Of a DNA stretch of 64,000 nucleotides, positions 36,220 through 44,987 are shown in pieces. The translations under genes and the position numbers were made by a program. Source of the stretch: Anaerolineales bacterium (GTDB lineage: Bacteria > Chloroflexota > Anaerolineae > Anaerolineales > Villigracilaceae); NCBI GenBank assembly GCA_020634895.1, contig JACKAV010000010.1:1-64000 (forward strand), read 5' to 3'. Numbering within the stretch: position 1 is the stretch's first letter; each line of letters opens with the position of its first letter. Below the pieces are notes generated by a model. That model searched no databases and was not told the origin of the DNA. It worked only from the letters and a program-made list of their open reading frames with translations.

Positions 36220-37215
36220 TTATCCCTGACGGGGCCAGATCGCCAGTTCCAAAGTGATGCGGTCGAAATAGCTGTTCTCAGGCAGCGGACCCTTGCCGTA
36301 TTCGATGTCAACGATGGTGGCGAGAAGTTGAAGGGTAGCCGTCTCCAGCAGGACCTGCGCCTGCGGTTCGGTCGTCACCAACTCACCCTTGGGTTCGAGG
36401 CGCGAGCGGATGGCAGGGTCGGTAAACGCATGAGCCGACATCAAAACCTTCGTAGCCGTCTTGATGTCATTCTTATCGAACAGCCATACTTCCAGCGCAG
36501 TCACTTTCTTCGGCTCACCAACACCGATGACTTCAGAGACTCCCACACCATACTCACCCAGGAATTCACCTGCGCCTGTGTCGATACTGAACGACTCGTC
36601 GTACAGATCATCCCCAAGCACATAGGTGGTCATTGTCTGTGTGATGGGCGGAGCCAGACCCAACTCTTCGAAATTTGTCTTTTCGGCAGAGCGGCTGAAC
36701 TCCGCGGCTTCCATTGCTTTCGTTGTTTCGCCGGAACTACGTTTGAACGGGCGGAACAAATATATTGCCACACCCGCGATCACACCCAGAACCAGAATGA
36801 CGCCGATGGCGATCAACGCGGTTTTCATCAACGATGATGATCCGCCCGACGTGTCAGTCGGAACTGGCTGCCCGCCGCCGTTTGAAAGGACATTCGTAAC
36901 CAACTCGCCGTACGCCTTTATCACAGCCGGATCCTGACGCCCTGGGTTGTTCTGAACAGCCTCATACGCCGCTTGCGCCGTTGAACCAAGATTCTGCCAG
37001 CGCTGCACAGCCAGATCCGGGCTTTGATTGAGCAAGAAGGAGTCGATCGTCATGCGAAGATAATCTTCCCGCAGGTCTGGGCGCAAATAATAAGGAGTCG
37101 CATCCTTGAACTCCTTCGTGCCCCAGCCAGTAAATAACCCGATCAATAGTCCCAAAAGAAAAAGGACTATTGGCAGTATGGGTAATTTTTTCATTAAATC
37201 GACAATGGATTGCAT
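36220..37215 (-). CDS. Two-span membrane protein of unknown function, 331 aa
   Basis: I do not recognise a named family. A first membrane segment lies at residues about 12-30, followed by an extracytoplasmic helical part containing YYLRPDLREDYLRMTIDSF. A Gly/Ser-rich linker precedes the second membrane segment (about 132-155). The C-terminal 170 residues are cytoplasmic with mixed alpha/beta character, containing GEFLGEYGVGVSEVIG and LEVWLFDKNDI. The start is supported by AAGGAG six bases before the ATG. It stands alone between greA and topA. Confidence 0.6.
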   Translation of the reverse strand: MQSIVDLMKKLPILPIVLFLLGLLIGLFTGWGTKEFKDATPYYLRPDLREDYLRMTIDSFLLNQSPDLAVQRWQNLGSTAQAAYEAVQNNPGRQDPAVIKAYGELVTNVLSNGGGQPVPTDTSGGSSSLMKTALIAIGVILVLGVIAGVAIYLFRPFKRSSGETTKAMEAAEFSRSAEKTNFEELGLAPPITQTMTTYVLGDDLYDESFSIDTGAGEFLGEYGVGVSEVIGVGEPKKVTALEVWLFDKNDIKTATKVLMSAHAFTDPAIRSRLEPKGELVTTEPQAQVLLETATLQLLATIVDIEYGKGPLPENSYFDRITLELAIWPRQG

Positions 37216-37364
37216 ATCTGGCTCCTTCGCTTGAATGCTATGGCTCGATTATACAACGTAAATATTATCTACTACATGGCAGAATGATTGCCTGACAGGA
37301 TACAGCCGCCTCAGACTCAGCCCGAGGCTGTTTCTCCCACCAAACAGTTTTCCTGCCCTCGAAC

Positions 37365-39671
37365 CTACGCACTCTCAGGCACAACCTCTTCAAGCAGGAA
37401 GCTTTCAGAACAATTCGTACATTGTGCCTCGCGTTTGTTCGCAATCACCAACAGTCCATTACACTTCGGGCAGGGCTTGGCGATCGGTTTCTTCCAGGTT
37501 GTGAAATCGCAATTCGGGTAATTGGCACAGCCGTAGAAGGTGCGTCCTTTTCGCGTGCGGCGCTCGACCATATCGCCGCCATCCTTCGGGCAGGACACGC
37601 CGATCTTTTCCAGCCACGGCTCGGTATACCGGCATGACGGGAAGTTCGCACAGGAAATGAATTTGCCAAAACGACCGTAACGGATGACAAGTTCGCCGCC
37701 ATCCTCCGGGCACTGCCTGCCGATCGGCTCCGGCTCAGACTTATGAACCGGCATTTCCGCCTGAGCCTTCTTTACATCTTCTGCAAAGGGACCATAAAAT
37801 TCGCGGATGGCATCAACCCATTCCATTTGACCATCGGCAATGCGGTCAAGGTCTTCTTCCATGTGGGCGGTAAAGTTAAAGTCCACAACTTCGGGGAAGT
37901 ATTGCGCCATCAGGTCGTTGACCTGAATACCCATATCGGTGGGAACAAGTCGCTTTTCCTCGCGCAGGGCATATCCGCGCTGCTGAATGGTCGAGATCGT
38001 CGGCGCATACGTGGAAGGACGCCCAATGCCATTGTCTTCCAACGCCTGAACCAGAGACGCCTCGGAGAATCTTGGCGGCGGTTGCGTGAAATGCTGTTCG
38101 GGTATCAAACGAACCAATTCCTGTTTTTGACCTTCCGCCACACCGGCAGGGATTTTCACGTCCTCTTCTTCATCTTCTTTTTTGGCGTCTTCGTTCTTCG
38201 CCTCTTCATACACGACCATGAAGCCGGGGAATTTCACCGCGGAGCCGGAGGCGCGAAGCAGATATTCGTGTTCATTTGTCTTGCCGGTCACTTCGACCTG
38301 CAGCGTATCGTAAACCGCCGCTTCCATTTGAGAAGCGACAAATCGCTGCCAGATCAGGCGATACAGTTTGAACATGGCGGGATCAAGATATTCCTTGACC
38401 TTCTCCGGGTCGCGCATCGCCGAGGTGGGACGAATCGCTTCATGCGCTTCCTGCGCATTGGCAGATTTGGTCTTGTACACAGGCGGTTCCGCCGGAAGGA
38501 AGTCACCGCCGTATTTATTCGTTACATATTCGCGGGCTTCGTTTTGCGCCAAAGCAGAGACGTTGGTCGAATCTGTACGCATATAGGTGATAAGACCCGT
38601 CGTGCCGCCTTCGCCCACATCCTGACCTTCGTAGAGACCCTGCGCCAGAGCCATGGTCCGCTTGGCAGTGAAGCCGAGCTTACGGGAAGCCTCCTGCTGA
38701 AGGGACGATGTAGTAAAAGGCGCAGAGGGTTTCCGTCGCCGCTCTCCGCGTTTGACCTTTGTAATGGAAAACGAAGCAGTTTCAAGGTCGTAGAGAAGCG
38801 GCTTGACCGTCTCCTCGTTGGAAAGCTCCGGTTCCTTTTCATCCACACGAACGAGTTTGGCAATAAAGTTGGAGCGCAATTTTTCCGGCTTGAACTCGGC
38901 GTGGATGGTCCAATATTCCACCGGTTTGAAGTTTTCGATCTCGCGCTCACGATCCACGATCAGGCGCAGCGCTACAGACTGCACGCGACCGGCAGAAAGA
39001 CGACCGCGGACCTTCTCCCAAAGAATGGGACTGATGCTGTAACCGACGAGACGATCCAACACGCGGCGTGCCTGCTGCGCGTTGACCAAATTCATATCGA
39101 TGGCGCGCGGATGCGAGAACGCCTCAGAAATGGCGGGCGCAGTGATCTCATGGAAGACGACACGCTTGGTGCGCTCCGGCGCGATCTCGGCAGACTCCAT
39201 CAGATGCCACGAAATGGATTCACCTTCACGGTCAGGGTCGGTGGCGAGATAGATCTCTTCGGCTTTCTTCGCCAGCTTTTTGATCTCCTTAACCACATCC
39301 TTCTTTTCATTCGGCACGCGGTATTTTGGCTGGAAATCATTTTCCACATCGACAGATAATTGCGACTTCAACAGGTCGCGTACATGCCCGACCGAAGCGC
39401 GGACGGTATAACCTTTGCCGAGAAAACGCCCAACCGTTTTTGCCTTGGCAGGAGATTCCACGATCACAAGTTTCCCTTCACGCACTTCCACCTTCTCAGG
39501 TTTCGGCGGAGGAATCAAACCTTCATGAGCTTCCGTCCTGCCCATGCGAAATAGTTTTGTACCGCAAACGGGACAAATACCCGTGGTCACTGCGGAACTC
39601 TTGGCATTGAATCCTGCAACCGGGTCTTTGATCTCACGTTTGGTTTTGCACTTCATGCAATAAGCTTCCAT
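37365..39671 (-). CDS. topA: DNA topoisomerase I with N-terminal zinc ribbon
   Basis: Relaxes negative supercoils. 768 aa from ATG 39671, chosen because GGAGG lies four bases upstream. Residues 1-45 form an extra zinc ribbon (YCMKCKTKREI and ICPVCGTKLF), of the DUF5679 type. The Toprim domain follows at LVIVESPAKAKTVGRFLGKG, with DPDREGE further on. The catalytic tyrosine is Y363 in GLITYMRTDST. Three C-terminal topoisomerase zinc fingers (CPEDGG, CPKDGG and CPKCNG types) end the protein. It lies downstream of manC, from which it is separated by a terminator. dprA-topA neighbourhood is common; here manC stands between them. Confidence 0.96.
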   Translation of the reverse strand: MEAYCMKCKTKREIKDPVAGFNAKSSAVTTGICPVCGTKLFRMGRTEAHEGLIPPPKPEKVEVREGKLVIVESPAKAKTVGRFLGKGYTVRASVGHVRDLLKSQLSVDVENDFQPKYRVPNEKKDVVKEIKKLAKKAEEIYLATDPDREGESISWHLMESAEIAPERTKRVVFHEITAPAISEAFSHPRAIDMNLVNAQQARRVLDRLVGYSISPILWEKVRGRLSAGRVQSVALRLIVDREREIENFKPVEYWTIHAEFKPEKLRSNFIAKLVRVDEKEPELSNEETVKPLLYDLETASFSITKVKRGERRRKPSAPFTTSSLQQEASRKLGFTAKRTMALAQGLYEGQDVGEGGTTGLITYMRTDSTNVSALAQNEAREYVTNKYGGDFLPAEPPVYKTKSANAQEAHEAIRPTSAMRDPEKVKEYLDPAMFKLYRLIWQRFVASQMEAAVYDTLQVEVTGKTNEHEYLLRASGSAVKFPGFMVVYEEAKNEDAKKEDEEEDVKIPAGVAEGQKQELVRLIPEQHFTQPPPRFSEASLVQALEDNGIGRPSTYAPTISTIQQRGYALREEKRLVPTDMGIQVNDLMAQYFPEVVDFNFTAHMEEDLDRIADGQMEWVDAIREFYGPFAEDVKKAQAEMPVHKSEPEPIGRQCPEDGGELVIRYGRFGKFISCANFPSCRYTEPWLEKIGVSCPKDGGDMVERRTRKGRTFYGCANYPNCDFTTWKKPIAKPCPKCNGLLVIANKREAQCTNCSESFLLEEVVPESA

Positions 39672-39728
39672 CAAACCTCCAGACATTTCTCTCATTCATC
39701 CAACGAATGAGGAATGACATGCTTCATT

Positions 39729-39766
39729 TAAAAAAACATCCCGTAAGGTTAAACCGTCACGGGATG
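39729..39766 (-). terminator. Terminator of the rpsP-manC operon
   Basis: On the minus strand CATCCCGT and ACGGGATG form the stem, followed by seven or more T. It lies about 90 bases beyond the manC stop. Confidence 0.8.
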
Positions 39767-39853
39767 GACATTCTACAACAATATTCCGTTTTTTTGCAAA
39801 TGCGAATTTTCGGCAATTTAAAAATCCACCGTTTTTTGGTGCAGAAAAGTCTC

Positions 39854-40957
39854 TTAAAGATATTTTTCCTGCCGGTGTTTTTTCAGATGTTCAACCACGT
39901 CTTTGACCTTCTGAGACTGGTCGGTCTTACAGATGAGGATCGCATCTCCCGTGTCGACAACGACCATATCGTCCACACCGATCGTGACGATCAACCTCTC
40001 CACGCCGCTTCCATATACCAATGTATTGTTCGTTTCCAACGCCAAATGCTGGGCGGAATTTGTGGCGATGTTGCCACTCATATCCGGCAATAATACTTCG
40101 AACAATGACGCCCACGCGCCCACATCGCTCCAACCAAGTCCACCCGCTGGAAGGACAGCGACTTTTTCCGCTTTTTCCATCACGCCATAATCGATTGTTT
40201 CAACTTGTAAATCGGGCCAGATTTTATTGAGCACTTCAGCACGCTTGGATGAGTTCCATGCTTTGCCGATCTCAGCCAATGCCTTACCGAGAGCCGGCAT
40301 TTGCTTCTCGATCTCGCTCATGATCGCGTCCGCCCGCCAGATAAACATGCCGCTGTTCCATGAATGTCCACCCATCCGCAGCATTTGCTGGGCGGATTCC
40401 TCGTTTGGTTTCTCCCTGAAACTCTGTACCGTGTATACGGGATATTTATAATCTCCATTCAATGAACTGCCTTGTTGGATATACCCATAAGCCGTGGACG
40501 GCATCGTCGGCGTAATGCCCAACGTCACCAAATAATTATCGTCGGCGACTTCGAAGGCGGCTTTGAGCAAATAATGGAACAAATCCACGTTGCGGATAAA
40601 GTGATCGGATGGCAGTATCGCCATCATCGCCTGCGGATCACGCTTTTGCAGCGCCATCGCAGCCAGCCCGACCACCGAGGCGGTTCCGCGCGGAGCGGGT
40701 TCGATCAAATAATTTTCTTCAGGAAGTTCAGGGACCTGCAATTGCATTTCCTGCGCCTGCTCCTCCACCGTTACCACCAAAATACGCTCCGGCGGGAATA
40801 ACTCCATCAACCTTGCAATGGTGCTTTGAAACAAGGTCTCCTGTCCGATCAATGGGAGGAGCTGCTTGGGTCTGTCTTTACGGGAAAGAGGCCACAGGCG
40901 TGTTCCCCCGCCGCCTGCCATAATTACAGCATACGTATGTGAAAAATCGATCGTCAT
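39854..40957 (-). CDS. manC: Mannose-1-phosphate guanylyltransferase
   Basis: Makes GDP-mannose from GTP and mannose-1-phosphate. 367 aa: the short form with only the nucleotidyltransferase domain, lacking the C-terminal isomerase found in bifunctional ManC/AlgA. Signature motifs are AVIMAGGGGTRLWPLSRKDR with PKQLLPL (about residues 10-35), ILPSDHFIRN near 114 and FREKPNEE near 183. The gene starts ten bases after the dprA stop, so it belongs to the rpsP-khpA-rimM-dprA run. GDP-mannose would feed the mannose-type glycosyltransferases such as the GT87-like protein. Confidence 0.93.
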   Translation of the reverse strand: MTIDFSHTYAVIMAGGGGTRLWPLSRKDRPKQLLPLIGQETLFQSTIARLMELFPPERILVVTVEEQAQEMQLQVPELPEENYLIEPAPRGTASVVGLAAMALQKRDPQAMMAILPSDHFIRNVDLFHYLLKAAFEVADDNYLVTLGITPTMPSTAYGYIQQGSSLNGDYKYPVYTVQSFREKPNEESAQQMLRMGGHSWNSGMFIWRADAIMSEIEKQMPALGKALAEIGKAWNSSKRAEVLNKIWPDLQVETIDYGVMEKAEKVAVLPAGGLGWSDVGAWASLFEVLLPDMSGNIATNSAQHLALETNNTLVYGSGVERLIVTIGVDDMVVVDTGDAILICKTDQSQKVKDVVEHLKKHRQEKYL

Positions 40958-40967
40958 TCCATTTCTC

Positions 40968-42074
40968 CTAAACCGAATAGCCCGACTGTTCTTCGCGAAC
41001 AGCTACATAGTTCATGCCGCCAACCTGACGGACCATCCCCTTTAATTCCATCATGGCGAGCGCGGCGGAAATCTTTTCTATGGGTAAATTAGCCTGGCTG
41101 CGGATCTCATCCACGTGAAGTGGCTCACTGCCAAGCGTATTGAGGACAAGCGCCTCTGTTTCATCAGACGGCAAAATCTTTCGAGCGCTTTTTTGCTTAT
41201 CCATGCGCGTCAAATCCAAAGCCTGCATCAAGTCCGCTGGGGTGAGCAATGGTTGTGCGCCTTTTTGTATCAGGCGGTTCGTCCCCTTGCTTTGCGGCGC
41301 AAGGATGCTTCCCGGAACGGCAAAAATTTCCCTGCCTTGTTCAGCGGCAAATTCAGCGGTGATCAATGCGCCGCTTGTTTCTGCCGCTTCGATAACAACC
41401 ACTGCCAACGACAAACCCGAAATGATGCGATTGCGCGGCGGAAAATTCGACGCGTCCGGCGGAGTGCCAACGGCGTAATCGCTTATCACCGCGCCGCGCT
41501 CCATCATCTGTTCGGCAAGCCCGCGGTGCTCCGGCGGATAGATGCGATCGACTCCAGAGCCGAGAATGCCTATCGTCCGCCCGCCAGCTTTGAGCGCGGT
41601 CTGATGCGCAATGGCGTCCACTCCACGGGCGAGTCCGCTCACGACGGTGATCCCATTTGCGGCGAGGAAAGAGGCGATCTCTTCCGTCACCTGCCTGCCA
41701 TACGGCGTGACCTTGCGCGTCCCAACGATCGCGACCGCGAACAGGTCATCCAATAAATATTCACCGCGGATGTAGAGGACGGGCGGCGGCTGGTCGATCT
41801 CTTTTAGACGGGCGGGATAATCTTCATCAGCCCAGGTTAGGATCTTGATACCTTGCGCTTCGATCTTCGCCCAGACCTGATCCAGGTCTATTTGCTTTCT
41901 CGCCCCGATAACTTTCTCTGCCAACTTCGCCCCCAAACCAGCGGACATCAAATCGGAAGCATCCGCCTTCCATGCTGATTCAAGGTCGCCAAAATAGGCG
42001 ACCAATCCCTGCATGCGGACAGCGCCAATGCCTTTAATTAAATTCAATCCGATCCAATATTTTTTATCATCCAT
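40968..42074 (-). CDS. dprA: DNA-processing protein DprA
   Basis: Loads RecA on incoming single-stranded DNA in natural transformation. 368 aa from ATG 42074; a GTG 21 bases upstream is also in frame and neither has a clear Shine-Dalgarno. A helix-hairpin-helix-like N-terminus (LNLIKGIGAVR) precedes the Rossmann core with VGTRKVTPYGRQ, VVSGLARGVDAIAHQ and ILGSGVDRIYPPEH. A winged-helix DprA C-terminal domain (about 300-360) ends it. It lies 20 bases or so below rimM. Confidence 0.94.
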   Translation of the reverse strand: MDDKKYWIGLNLIKGIGAVRMQGLVAYFGDLESAWKADASDLMSAGLGAKLAEKVIGARKQIDLDQVWAKIEAQGIKILTWADEDYPARLKEIDQPPPVLYIRGEYLLDDLFAVAIVGTRKVTPYGRQVTEEIASFLAANGITVVSGLARGVDAIAHQTALKAGGRTIGILGSGVDRIYPPEHRGLAEQMMERGAVISDYAVGTPPDASNFPPRNRIISGLSLAVVVIEAAETSGALITAEFAAEQGREIFAVPGSILAPQSKGTNRLIQKGAQPLLTPADLMQALDLTRMDKQKSARKILPSDETEALVLNTLGSEPLHVDEIRSQANLPIEKISAALAMMELKGMVRQVGGMNYVAVREEQSGYSV

Positions 42075-42115
42075 AATTAAATTGGATTCTAACACTCCCC
42101 GCTTTGTTTTGCTTT

Positions 42116-42667
42116 TTACGACCGGGGTTCGTCCACCAAACCATCGAGCAGATGAACGGTCATAACACGATCTTCCATATTGATCTCATGCACAACATCG
42201 GGGATGGCAGGCAGTAGAATCTCCTTACCTTCGTCTGTGCGGACAACGTAGACATCATTTGCGCCTGTTTCGAGGACTTCATTCAACAACCCGAGTTTGC
42301 CGCCATCGTCGGTCATCACGGTTAGACCGATCAACTCATGTTTATAAAATTTTCCTTCAGGGAGTTCCGGCACTTCAGACGATTTGACATACATCCACTG
42401 ATTGCGGAAACGCCCGGCGGTTTCGGGGGTGTCGAAACCGCGCAGCTTGATCAACATCCCATTGCCATGCACGCGCGCGCTTTCGATAGTGGATACTTCA
42501 TATTTTTCGCCAACATACACACTTCGTCCGGCTTTGATACGGTCGGGAAAGTCAGTATGCAAATCCATAATGATCTCTCCGCGAACACCATGCGGACGGC
42601 GCAGGTAACCAATGGCTAAATAAATAGACTCGCCTTCTGGCGAGCCTGATTTGTTTTCAGTCGTCAT
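42116..42667 (-). CDS. rimM: Ribosome maturation factor RimM
   Basis: Helps assemble the 30S head by binding S19. 183 aa. The N-terminal RimM beta-barrel starts IGYLRRPHGVRGEIIM (about residues 18-33), and the PRC barrel follows with TDEGKEILLPAIPDVV near the C-terminus. Its start codon is next to the khpA stop, so the two are translationally coupled. The order rpsP-khpA-rimM is conserved, but the usual next gene trmD is not here. Confidence 0.95.
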   Translation of the reverse strand: MTTENKSGSPEGESIYLAIGYLRRPHGVRGEIIMDLHTDFPDRIKAGRSVYVGEKYEVSTIESARVHGNGMLIKLRGFDTPETAGRFRNQWMYVKSSEVPELPEGKFYKHELIGLTVMTDDGGKLGLLNEVLETGANDVYVVRTDEGKEILLPAIPDVVHEINMEDRVMTVHLLDGLVDEPRS

Positions 42668-42901
42668 TTATGAGGGTTCCGTAACGTCCAATGTGGCTTG
42701 CTTGCCCTGACGTTCTGCGGCAACACGCAGGAGAGCGCGAATGGCGTTTGCCACCTTGCCGCCCTTGCCGATGACACGTCCCATATCTTCCTTTGCGACG
42801 CTCAATTCAAGGCGTGGACGGTTGCCTTTGGATTCGGTCACAACAACATCTTCGGGGTGGTCAACGAGGGATTTGGCGATATATTCGATCAGGTCTTTCA
42901 T
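42668..42901 (-). CDS. khpA: KH-domain RNA-binding protein KhpA
   Basis: 77 aa, a single KH domain with the GxxG loop in VIGKGGKVANAIR (about residues 43-55). KhpA family proteins bind RNA and, with KhpB, affect cell division and growth in Firmicutes. It sits between rpsP and rimM as in many Gram-positive genomes. A 13-bp stem hairpin lies immediately upstream. Confidence 0.93.
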   Translation of the reverse strand: MKDLIEYIAKSLVDHPEDVVVTESKGNRPRLELSVAKEDMGRVIGKGGKVANAIRALLRVAAERQGKQATLDVTEPS

Positions 42902-42915
42902 GGCATACCTTGTAA

Positions 42916-42949
42916 TAGACCCTAAAGGTTTGCGTGCCTTTAGGGTCTA
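42916..42949 (-). other. Intergenic hairpin between rpsP and khpA
   Basis: TAGACCCTAAAGG (42916-42928) pairs perfectly with CCTTTAGGGTCTA (42937-42949) with an eight-base loop. No T tract follows on the minus strand, so it is more likely an mRNA processing or stability element, or a weak attenuator, than a full terminator. Confidence 0.55.
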
Positions 42950-42960
42950 ATTCTAATTAA

Positions 42961-43305
42961 TTAGTCTTTGCGGGTCTTGACAGGCGCGGCGCGCTTGGCT
43001 TCCGCTTCAGCAGCTTCCTGAACCAGAGTTTCCAACGCTTCGCCTTTCTTGAAGCGCTCGAAACGCTCGAGGGTTCCAGCAGACTTGAGAACCTGCGCCG
43101 CGGATTCAGACGGCTGTGCGCCGTTCTTCATCCAGTGGTAAATGCGGTCTTCATGCAGCTTGATGGTGGCTGGGTCTGTGCGAGGATTGTACACACCCAA
43201 AATTTCCAAAAAGCGGCCGTCGCGGGGGGCTTCCTTATCCGCAGCGACGATGCGGTACGTGGGTTGGCCCTTGAGACCAATACGACGTAAACGAATTCGT
43301 ACCAT
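42961..43305 (-). CDS. rpsP: 30S ribosomal protein bS16
   Basis: 114 aa, somewhat longer than the usual 80-90 because of an Ala/Glu/Lys-rich C-terminal extension. The N-terminus MVRIRLRRIGLKGQPTYRI and the loop DRIYHWMKNGAQPSE are diagnostic. It is the first gene of the minus-strand run rpsP-khpA-rimM-dprA-manC, with the divergent GAF-protein gene about 190 bases upstream. Confidence 0.96.
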   Translation of the reverse strand: MVRIRLRRIGLKGQPTYRIVAADKEAPRDGRFLEILGVYNPRTDPATIKLHEDRIYHWMKNGAQPSESAAQVLKSAGTLERFERFKKGEALETLVQEAAEAEAKRAAPVKTRKD

Positions 43306-43438
43306 GCTTAAACTTGCTCCTTTAGTTGTTTGATTACGTTCCAGACAGGCACAAGAGAGTTCTGTGCGGGCTGAAATCGCGGGCTGTATTTTACCAGAAG
43401 AAACGAACTTTTTCGAAATGAATTGTCCACTAAATATA

Positions 43439-43468
43439 GTGTCAACCCAAAGTTGCCAAAGGTATAAT
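43439..43468 (+). promoter_or_regulatory. Candidate promoter of the GAF-domain membrane protein
   Basis: GTGTCA (43439-43444), an 18-base spacer, and a perfect TATAAT (43463-43468). This predicts a leader of about 23 nt before ATG 43498. Confidence 0.5.
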
Positions 43469-43497
43469 GATTCTCATCAAATATACGGAGCGCCAAA

Positions 43498-44904
43498 ATG
43501 ACCCTGGCTTTAACGATCGGTATTGGAATTCCCCTGTTTATCTTATTCATCATGCTGGTTTTCAAACTGTACTCAGCTCAGAATATCGGCTGGGTTTCTT
43601 TTTGTCTCGTTTGGGGCGGGTTTGGGTGCCTCGCCTCCAGCCAGCTTAATACCTATCTACTAGGAAAAGGCGCCCAACTCGATGCGCTCGTCATTTTCCT
43701 CGCGCCGATCATCCACCAGACTTTCGTGTCGCTTGGAGTATTCTTCGTCCTTAACCGTGAAAAATCAGATAATCTGATCGAAGGGGCAGTCTACGGTTGG
43801 GCAGCTGGTCTTGGATTTGCAGCTGTCGACACGATCAAATATGCGATGGCAGCCGACAGCATGGTAATGGAAGCCATGACGGCACGTTCTTTCGCAACGA
43901 CGCTTGTATACGCCACCGCAGCAGCGATCACCGGTCTGGTGATGACACAATTCTATTTTCGGCATCGGGCGAACCGGGCGGTCATCCTCCTCAGCGGACT
44001 CGGCGCAGCCATCGGCTACAACGCCCTGTACAACTGGCTGGTGAACAGCCAAACAGATATTGTCATTCCGGTCATTTACGGCATCGGCGGGCTGACACTC
44101 ATGAGTCTCTACATCACCGGTCAGTTGAGAATGATCCTTGTGCAATTGGGCGTTCAGAAAAAACGGGCAGATGGCTTGCTCGAGATCGTGATACCCATTG
44201 GTGTGGACCTTGCCGCCGAAAGCAATTTTCAGGAGCTGCTCGAAAAAATGCTGGTGGAAGCCAAGAATTTCTGCAACGCAGACGCCGGTACGCTTTACCT
44301 AAAAAAGAATGACTCACTCGAATTTGCCGTGGTACGGAATGACACATTGAAGATCGCCATGGGAGGCACAAGCGGAAATGAAGTTACGCTGCCCCCAGTG
44401 AATCTTTACGACAGCGATGGCGGCATCAACAAGAATAATATCGCCGCCTACGCCGCACTGACCGGTGAGATCATCAACATCGAAGATGCCTACGAAAACC
44501 GCGAATTCGATTTTTCCGGCACGCGCGAATTTGACCAGCGCACCGGTTACGTTTCTTCCTCATTCCTGACCATTCCGCTCAAGGACAGCGAAGACAAAGT
44601 GCAGGGCGTTCTTCAGTTATTGAACGCGTTGGATACCACTAAAAAAACAATCATCCCGTTTGACCAGAATTTACAACAATTGATGACCTCTTTTTCGTCG
44701 CTCGCAAGCGCCGCGCTTGAGGGATACATCCAGGAGCAAAAACTGCGCAGCGAGATCCGACAACTGAAGATCGAGATCGATCACGCCAAACGCGACAAAC
44801 AAGTTGCAGAGATCACCGATTCCAGTTATTTCAAGGAGCTTCAACAAAAGGCGCAGGAACTACGGGACAAAGGCAAAGGGACAAGTACACTGCCTCTCGA
44901 ATGA
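43498..44904 (+). CDS. Membrane protein with degenerate PrsW-like region and GAF domain
   Basis: 468 aa. The first 210 residues hold about seven membrane spans, with a GAVYGWAAGLGFAAVDTIKY segment that resembles the PrsW membrane protease family. The PrsW glutamate and histidine motifs are not seen, so it is probably not a protease. A GAF domain follows (about 235-400), with NFCNADAGTLYLKK and VQGVLQLLNALD as its hallmark strands. A C-terminal coiled coil (about 400-455) ends it. The layout suggests a membrane sensor lacking its own output domain. Confidence 0.65.
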   Translation: MTLALTIGIGIPLFILFIMLVFKLYSAQNIGWVSFCLVWGGFGCLASSQLNTYLLGKGAQLDALVIFLAPIIHQTFVSLGVFFVLNREKSDNLIEGAVYGWAAGLGFAAVDTIKYAMAADSMVMEAMTARSFATTLVYATAAAITGLVMTQFYFRHRANRAVILLSGLGAAIGYNALYNWLVNSQTDIVIPVIYGIGGLTLMSLYITGQLRMILVQLGVQKKRADGLLEIVIPIGVDLAAESNFQELLEKMLVEAKNFCNADAGTLYLKKNDSLEFAVVRNDTLKIAMGGTSGNEVTLPPVNLYDSDGGINKNNIAAYAALTGEIINIEDAYENREFDFSGTREFDQRTGYVSSSFLTIPLKDSEDKVQGVLQLLNALDTTKKTIIPFDQNLQQLMTSFSSLASAALEGYIQEQKLRSEIRQLKIEIDHAKRDKQVAEITDSSYFKELQQKAQELRDKGKGTSTLPLE

Positions 44905-44987
44905 ATTCAAAATAAATGTGTATCCAAGAGGAGCTATTTTTCATGTCTGTTCTATCGGTTTTACACTAAATTGCAGACCTCCTTTTA

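Noticed and set aside
37301..37330. Imperfect hairpin downstream of topA
   Set aside because: Only six clean pairs (ACAGCC/GGCTGT) and no T tract on the minus strand; too weak to call a terminator.
37743..39359. 538-codon antisense frame over topA
   Set aside because: The sense strand encodes every conserved TopA motif; the antisense product resembles nothing and lacks a ribosome site.
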